Positions 62,671-64,000 of a stretch of DNA of 64,000 bases are shown here, in pieces. The translations under genes were made by a program, and so were the position numbers. Source of the stretch: CAJBVG01 sp943371425 (GTDB lineage: Bacteria > Bacteroidota > Bacteroidia > Sphingobacteriales > Sphingobacteriaceae). The stretch lies in assembly GCA_943371425.1 (NCBI GenBank), contig CALRUR010000008.1, positions 79,504-143,503 of the forward strand, given 5' to 3'. The notes below the pieces were generated by a model. It was not told the DNA's origin. It did not search any database and saw only the letters and a program-made list of their open reading frames with translations. Every line of letters starts with the position of its first letter. Positions within the stretch are counted from its first letter, which is position 1.

Positions 62671-63654
62671 CTAGTTTCTTTTCACCCAAGAAAACTCATA
62701 TTCCAATTCTGGGGTTTTCATTCTGTCAGCAATTCTTGTCAAACGATCAGGAAGGGCCATTAAATAATCTCTAGCTTTTTCTCCTGCATCATTTAAATCG
62801 TTGATGCTTTCAATTTGCCATTCTTTAATAAGATGTCTAATAATATCGATATAATCTACAGAAGTATAAACTCCAAGGCGTTGAGCAGCGTTAGAAAAAT
62901 GATCGAATGTTGCTTCCATTGTTTTACCTGCTTCTTTTAAAAGATGTGCTGGCATAACAATTTTCTTACGCATCATATCCTCAAACGCAAGTAGCACTTC
63001 AGAAGCATCTACTTTAATAATTTCTTTAATGAAGGCTTGATAAGCATTTGCATGGCGAGCTTCATCAGAAGCAATTACTCCACACATTTTAGCTAACAAA
63101 CCATCGCCACTTTTTTTAGAAAGACTAGCTACTCTACGGTGGGAGATGTTAGTTGCCATTTCTTGGAAAGAGGTATACACGAAATTACGATAAGGATCTC
63201 TGTCTGTACCAATATCAAAACCATCGGCAATTAAATATTGCGTAGAAATTTCTAGTTGGCGCATGTCCACACGACCAGAAAGGTATAGGTATTTATTAAG
63301 TAAATCACCATGACGGTTTTCTTCTGCAGTCCAATGGCGTAACCATTTCATCCAACCACCTTCTTCATCTTTCGATACACCTTCAACGGTAGCTAACCAA
63401 GATTCGTATGTAGGAAGGGCTTCTTCGGTAATGGTATCACCAATAAGCACAATCATTAAATCATAAGGAATTTCACGAGCGGCGGCTTGTAGATCTTTTA
63501 CTTGATCATAGAAATCAGGTTTAGATGAATCGGGTAAAAAATCAATAGGTTGCCAATTCTCTTCAACAGGTTTTAAATAAGTAAACATGTTGGTAAGCAT
63601 GAAGCCTTCAATATGCTTCATTACTTCTCTTCTTTTTTCTTCAAAATATTTCAC
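62671..63654 (-). CDS. Acyl-[acyl-carrier-protein] desaturase
   Basis: This is 327 residues with GTG start at 63654 (MKYFEEKRREVMKHIEGFML); an ATG at 63621 is possible but shortens the family's first helix. It is a FA_desaturase_2-type soluble di-iron enzyme: TAEENRHGDLL and SDEARHANAYQ are the two ExxH motifs. KPVEENWQPIDFLPDSSKPD is the plant and actinobacterial acyl-ACP desaturase signature. It introduces a double bond into saturated acyl chains using ferredoxin and oxygen, which implies aerobic growth. Confidence 0.93.
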   Translation of the reverse strand: MKYFEEKRREVMKHIEGFMLTNMFTYLKPVEENWQPIDFLPDSSKPDFYDQVKDLQAAAREIPYDLMIVLIGDTITEEALPTYESWLATVEGVSKDEEGGWMKWLRHWTAEENRHGDLLNKYLYLSGRVDMRQLEISTQYLIADGFDIGTDRDPYRNFVYTSFQEMATNISHRRVASLSKKSGDGLLAKMCGVIASDEARHANAYQAFIKEIIKVDASEVLLAFEDMMRKKIVMPAHLLKEAGKTMEATFDHFSNAAQRLGVYTSVDYIDIIRHLIKEWQIESINDLNDAGEKARDYLMALPDRLTRIADRMKTPELEYEFSWVKRN

Positions 63655-63842
63655 GCTGCAAGATAGGGAAAAAAATATGAATTGTGAGTGGTGAATTGTG
63701 AATGGTGAATGGTGAATGGAGGAACGGATACGGCTATACGACTCTACGACATTTCGACTCTTCTACATTTCGGATTTTCGGTCAATCAGATTTTCGGCCT
63801 TGACCTAATAATCCAATATCTTAATAACCCAATAACCTAAAA

Positions 63843-63880
63843 CAAAAAAAACCCGTCGACGAGTTACCGTGACGGGGTTT
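63843..63880 (-). terminator. Terminator of the rRNA operon
   Basis: On the minus strand, AAACCCCGTC pairs with GACGGGTTT (one bulged base) and is followed by a long T-run, 9 bp past the 5S rRNA 3' end. Confidence 0.85.
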
Positions 63881-63888
63881 AATAAAGG

Positions 63889-63997
<109 letters not shown>

Positions 63998-64000
63998 AAG

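Overview
The window is AT-rich bacterial DNA from a member of the Bacteroidota. The support is six secreted proteins with type IX secretion (T9SS) C-terminal sorting domains (YPNP motif), FecA-like and other TonB-dependent receptors, DUF2723, DUF4856 and HYC_CC_PP families, promoters of the form TTG-N19-20-TAnnTTTG, and a str/S10 operon without tuf. I cannot name the genus.

Layout. 1-9.1 kb is an accessory-looking region: a partial CarboxypepD_reg-like protein, an OB-fold membrane protein paired with a flotillin, a methyltransferase, a transglutaminase-like protein and two paralogous T9SS cargo proteins. A composite intergenic repeat separates nearly every gene here. 9.1-15 kb holds a third T9SS protein, dnaK and a lipoprotein. 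15.1-33.4 kb is one long minus-strand ribosomal block running from rpsL to rplQ (str, S10, spc and alpha operons fused), including fusA, secY, map, infA and rpoA. 33.5-36.1 kb carries pth, rplY (ctc), prs and tRNA-Gln. 36.4-41.1 kb has a DUF2723 membrane protein, a small unknown protein and accA.

41.2-47.5 kb is a five-gene, tightly packed minus-strand operon: DUF4856 lipoprotein, imelysin-like lipoprotein, a full homologue of vitamin K-dependent gamma-glutamyl carboxylase, a FecA-like receptor and a PepSY-type membrane protein. It reads from one promoter whose spacer is filled by a 16-bp operator-like word that occurs again downstream. This is the most interesting system here: probable metal (iron) uptake coupled to a possible menaquinol-dependent protein carboxylase. 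47.6-53.4 kb has a secreted M14 carboxypeptidase, a metal-handling set (HYC_CC_PP protein, TonB receptor, two-domain HMA protein) and a TPR lipoprotein. 53.3-58.9 kb is a three-gene unit for a 1128-residue T9SS repeat protein, a probable outer-membrane barrel and a small exported protein. 59-63.7 kb has another T9SS protein, a beta-CASP RNase divergent from an ATP-cone/PD-(D/E)XK protein, and an acyl-ACP desaturase. The window ends in the 5S rRNA of an rRNA operon that continues to the right.

Intergenic DNA is unusual throughout. It is made of short words repeated in tandem (GAATTATG, GAATTACG, TAGCGGG, GACTGGT, TCGTATAG, TTAGCTAA), often as facing inverted arrays that form long hairpins between genes.
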